A stretch of 7,940 nucleotides of DNA from an uncultured Bacteroidota bacterium (lineage in GTDB: Bacteria; Bacteroidota; Bacteroidia; Bacteroidales; P3). Where the stretch lies: assembly GCA_900546465.1 (NCBI GenBank), contig URCX01000097.1:1-7940 (forward strand). The letters run 5' to 3'. Within the stretch, counting starts at the first letter, position 1. Each line of letters begins with the position of its first letter. The notes below the pieces were generated by a model. The model was not told where the DNA came from. It did no database searches and was given only the letters and a program-made list of their open reading frames with translations. The position numbers and the translations under genes were made by a program. This document shows, piece after piece, positions 6,751 through 7,940 of the stretch.

Positions 6751-7164
6751 ATGAAAAGAGGACAACTGAAAGAAAATAAAACTGTTTGCAGGTTTTTCCG
6801 CTGGGCAAAGAAAGCTTATGCGGCATTCAATACTCTGCATAGTGTTGTCGAGATTTCGAAACTTTGTACTTCAATGGTTGACGCTTCTTTGGCGAAATCT
6901 ATCAAAGCAATCAATATAATCTTTGAAAAGGAAGACGAACTTGAAAAATGGTCGGAAAGTGGAAAATCCGATGAAAAGATAGTGGATAAAAGTTTGGTTT
7001 TTAACTTTTTTCACTTCCTTTTGATACTTTCGTTTTCCGAGGCAAAGTTTGGTAGTTTTGTATTCATGGAAACAAATAATAACGAGATAAATTACATAAA
7101 CAATAACAGTCGTAATCGAAGAATTAAACGGTTGCGACTGTTTTGCTGTCAAAACATGCGATGA
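6751..7164 (+). CDS. Unrecognised small basic protein upstream of bioB
   Basis: I cannot name this protein. From ATG 6751 it has 137 residues; a TTG start at 6679 would give 161 but adds a low-complexity lysine-rich stretch. Residues 10-50 look like a real module: KTVCRFFRWAKKAYAAFNTL, then ISKLCTSMVDASLAKS. From memory, the pattern of a basic/aromatic RWxKKxYAxFxxLH followed by a DASLxK box resembles small uncharacterised Bacteroidota proteins, some beside TonB-dependent receptor genes; this is a weak recollection. Residues 59-76 are charged (EKEDELEKW). Residues 82-95 are Phe/Leu-rich (LVFNFFHFLLILSF), too short for a confident membrane helix. The tail is Asn-rich and then Arg-rich (NNNSRNRRIKRLRL). 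Its TGA overlaps the bioB ATG as ATGA. The last 20 codons cover two inverted repeats, so the C-terminal half may instead be bioB leader read in frame by chance. Confidence 0.5.
   Translation: MKRGQLKENKTVCRFFRWAKKAYAAFNTLHSVVEISKLCTSMVDASLAKSIKAINIIFEKEDELEKWSESGKSDEKIVDKSLVFNFFHFLLILSFSEAKFGSFVFMETNNNEINYINNNSRNRRIKRLRLFCCQNMR
7053..7060 (+). promoter_or_regulatory. Possible bioB promoter, -7 element TAGTTTTG
   Basis: TAGTTTTG matches TAnnTTTG and would start a transcript near 7066, giving bioB a leader of about 95 bases that includes both inverted repeats. The -33 region has only TTTT near 7033, and the nearest upstream TTG outside the element's own flank is 29 bases away at 7021-7023, so the match is incomplete. 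It sits inside the small ORF. Its value is that it would make the hairpin region a true 5' untranslated leader. Confidence 0.28.
7105..7142 (+). promoter_or_regulatory. Strong stem-loop before bioB (14-bp stem)
   Basis: AACAGTCGTAATCG (7105-7118) pairs along its full length with CGGTTGCGACTGTT (7129-7142): 12 Watson-Crick pairs and two G-U pairs as RNA, with a 10-base AT-rich loop. The outer eight pairs are a perfect inverted repeat (AACAGTCG/CGACTGTT). Only four U follow or overlap the 3' end, so it is a weak intrinsic terminator at best; an attenuator, a translation-control hairpin or a DNA operator are alternatives. It ends 18 bases before the first bioB ATG. The half-sites do not look like the known BirA operator (TTGTAAACC type) or the BioR site. 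Confidence 0.6.
7139..7156 (+). promoter_or_regulatory. Perfect 7-bp inverted repeat at the bioB start
   Basis: TGTTTTG (7139-7145) and CAAAACA (7150-7156) form a perfect 7-base-pair stem with loop CTGT, ending 4 bases before the ATGATG at the bioB start. Its 5' arm shares bases 7139-7142 with the 3' arm of the larger upstream stem-loop, so the two RNA structures compete at their junction. The position in the ribosome landing zone suggests an effect on initiation, but the stem is AT-rich and its stability is modest. Confidence 0.45.
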
Positions 7165-7940
7165 TGGTTCAAAAAATCAAAAACAAAGTGCTGGCAGGTG
7201 GCAGTATTAGTGAAGAAGAGGCAGAATGGCTTTATTCTTCTGCCGATTTAGAAGCCTTACTTACAGCAGCAAAGGAAATAACATTCAAATTCAATTCCTA
7301 TAAGTTTGAAATGTGTTCCATAGTCAATGCCAAGAGTGGAAAGTGTAGTGAAGACTGTGCTTGGTGCGCTCAATCCGCAAAGCACGAAAGTAATTGTGAA
7401 GTATATCCTCTTTTGGAATATGATGAGATATTCAAACTTGCAAAACAGAATGAGGCAAAAGGAGTGAAGAGGTTTTCTTTGGTATGTTCGGGCAAGCGAT
7501 TGAGTATTGCCGATATAGAAAGAGTTTGTAATATTGTGAAAAGCTTGAAAAAGGAAACTTCTTTGCAAATATGTGCAAGCCTCGGACTGCTTGATGAAAC
7601 TGCCATGAAAAAACTTTATGAAGCAGGAGTGAGCCGTTATCACTGCAATTTAGAAACCGCACCATCTTATTTTCCCAAACTTTGCTCCACTCATACTACA
7701 CAGGATAAACTTGCTACATTGAAATACGCAAAGAAAGCAGGTATGGAAGTATGTAGCGGAGGCATTATCGGTATGGGAGAGAGTGCAGAGCAACGAATAG
7801 AGTTGGCATTCGCTCTGAAAGAAGTAGGACTGCAAAGTGTTCCGGTAAACATACTCAATCCAATAAAAGGGACTCCTTTGCAGGATACAAAGCCTCTTGA
7901 AGACGAAGACATACTTCGTACTTTGGCTGTATTCAGATTT
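7161..7940 (+). CDS. bioB: Biotin synthase BioB (3' end beyond window)
   Basis: Radical SAM enzyme that inserts sulfur into dethiobiotin, the last step of biotin synthesis. The window holds the first 260 codons and cuts off the rest; E. coli BioB has 346 residues. Counting from the second ATG (7164), the [4Fe-4S] motif is Cys61, Cys65 and Cys68 (KCSEDCAWCAQS). The [2Fe-2S] ligands known from E. coli all have counterparts: Cys108 (LVCSGK), Cys137 (QICASLGLL), Cys197 (EVCSGGIIGMGE) and Arg258 (AVFRF, at the edge). NILNPIKGTPL (229-239) is also typical. YHCNLET replaces the YNHNLDT of E. coli. The start is ATGATG: the ATG at 7161 overlaps the upstream TGA by four bases, and the ATG at 7164 is equally possible. 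No Shine-Dalgarno sequence is visible; the inverted repeats just upstream may control it. No other biotin gene is in the window. Confidence 0.97.
   Translation, partial: MMVQKIKNKVLAGGSISEEEAEWLYSSADLEALLTAAKEITFKFNSYKFEMCSIVNAKSGKCSEDCAWCAQSAKHESNCEVYPLLEYDEIFKLAKQNEAKGVKRFSLVCSGKRLSIADIERVCNIVKSLKKETSLQICASLGLLDETAMKKLYEAGVSRYHCNLETAPSYFPKLCSTHTTQDKLATLKYAKKAGMEVCSGGIIGMGESAEQRIELAFALKEVGLQSVPVNILNPIKGTPLQDTKPLEDEDILRTLAVFRF

Noticed and set aside
6989..7053. Direct repeat AAAGTTTGGT at 6989-6998 and 7044-7053
   Set aside because: Ten AT-rich bases repeated once at a 55-base distance can arise by chance; there is no third copy and no linked feature.
7105..7142. Stem-loop as a plain intrinsic terminator
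   Set aside because: The following U run is only four bases, two of them in the stem, and the structure lies before a gene start rather than at a transcript end, so I list it as regulatory instead.

Overview
The window looks like core chromosomal DNA from a member of the Bacteroidota, probably order Bacteroidales. The signs are the promoter style (TTG, about 19 bases, TAnnTTTG), the lack of clear Shine-Dalgarno sequences before most starts, a PorT-type outer membrane beta-barrel protein, a MetRS with the KISTS variant and a fused C-terminal tRNA-binding domain, and moderately AT-rich DNA. I see no transposase, integrase, tRNA, rRNA or CRISPR array.

Layout: bases 1-1819 (minus strand) hold methionyl-tRNA synthetase metG, cut at its 3' end by the window edge. 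A 269-base divergent intergenic region follows, with a promoter element for each side. From 2089 to the right edge everything reads on the plus strand: sufB (Fe-S assembly scaffold), a family 9 glycosyltransferase (ADP-heptose:LPS heptosyltransferase type), mazG (nucleoside triphosphate pyrophosphohydrolase), a metallo-beta-lactamase-fold hydrolase, a PorT-like outer membrane protein, an unrecognised small protein, and bioB (biotin synthase), cut at its 3' end. Gaps from sufB to the outer membrane protein are 1, 4, 25 and 19 bases, so these five genes are probably one transcript from the sufB promoter. The small ORF and bioB overlap by ATGA.

The functions are mostly housekeeping and mixed: translation, Fe-S assembly, envelope glycan, nucleotide clean-up and biotin. 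The one biochemical link is that BioB carries a [4Fe-4S] and a [2Fe-2S] cluster, and SufB belongs to the machinery that builds such clusters. sufB has no sufC or sufD next to it.

The least explained part is 6677-7163. It holds a small protein I cannot assign, with a conserved-looking basic/aromatic N-terminal half and an odd phenylalanine-rich, then asparagine/arginine-rich C-terminal half. Two strong inverted repeats sit directly before the bioB start. They share four bases, so as RNA they cannot both form fully. This is the best candidate in the window for an undescribed regulatory element. I found no convincing new multi-gene system.
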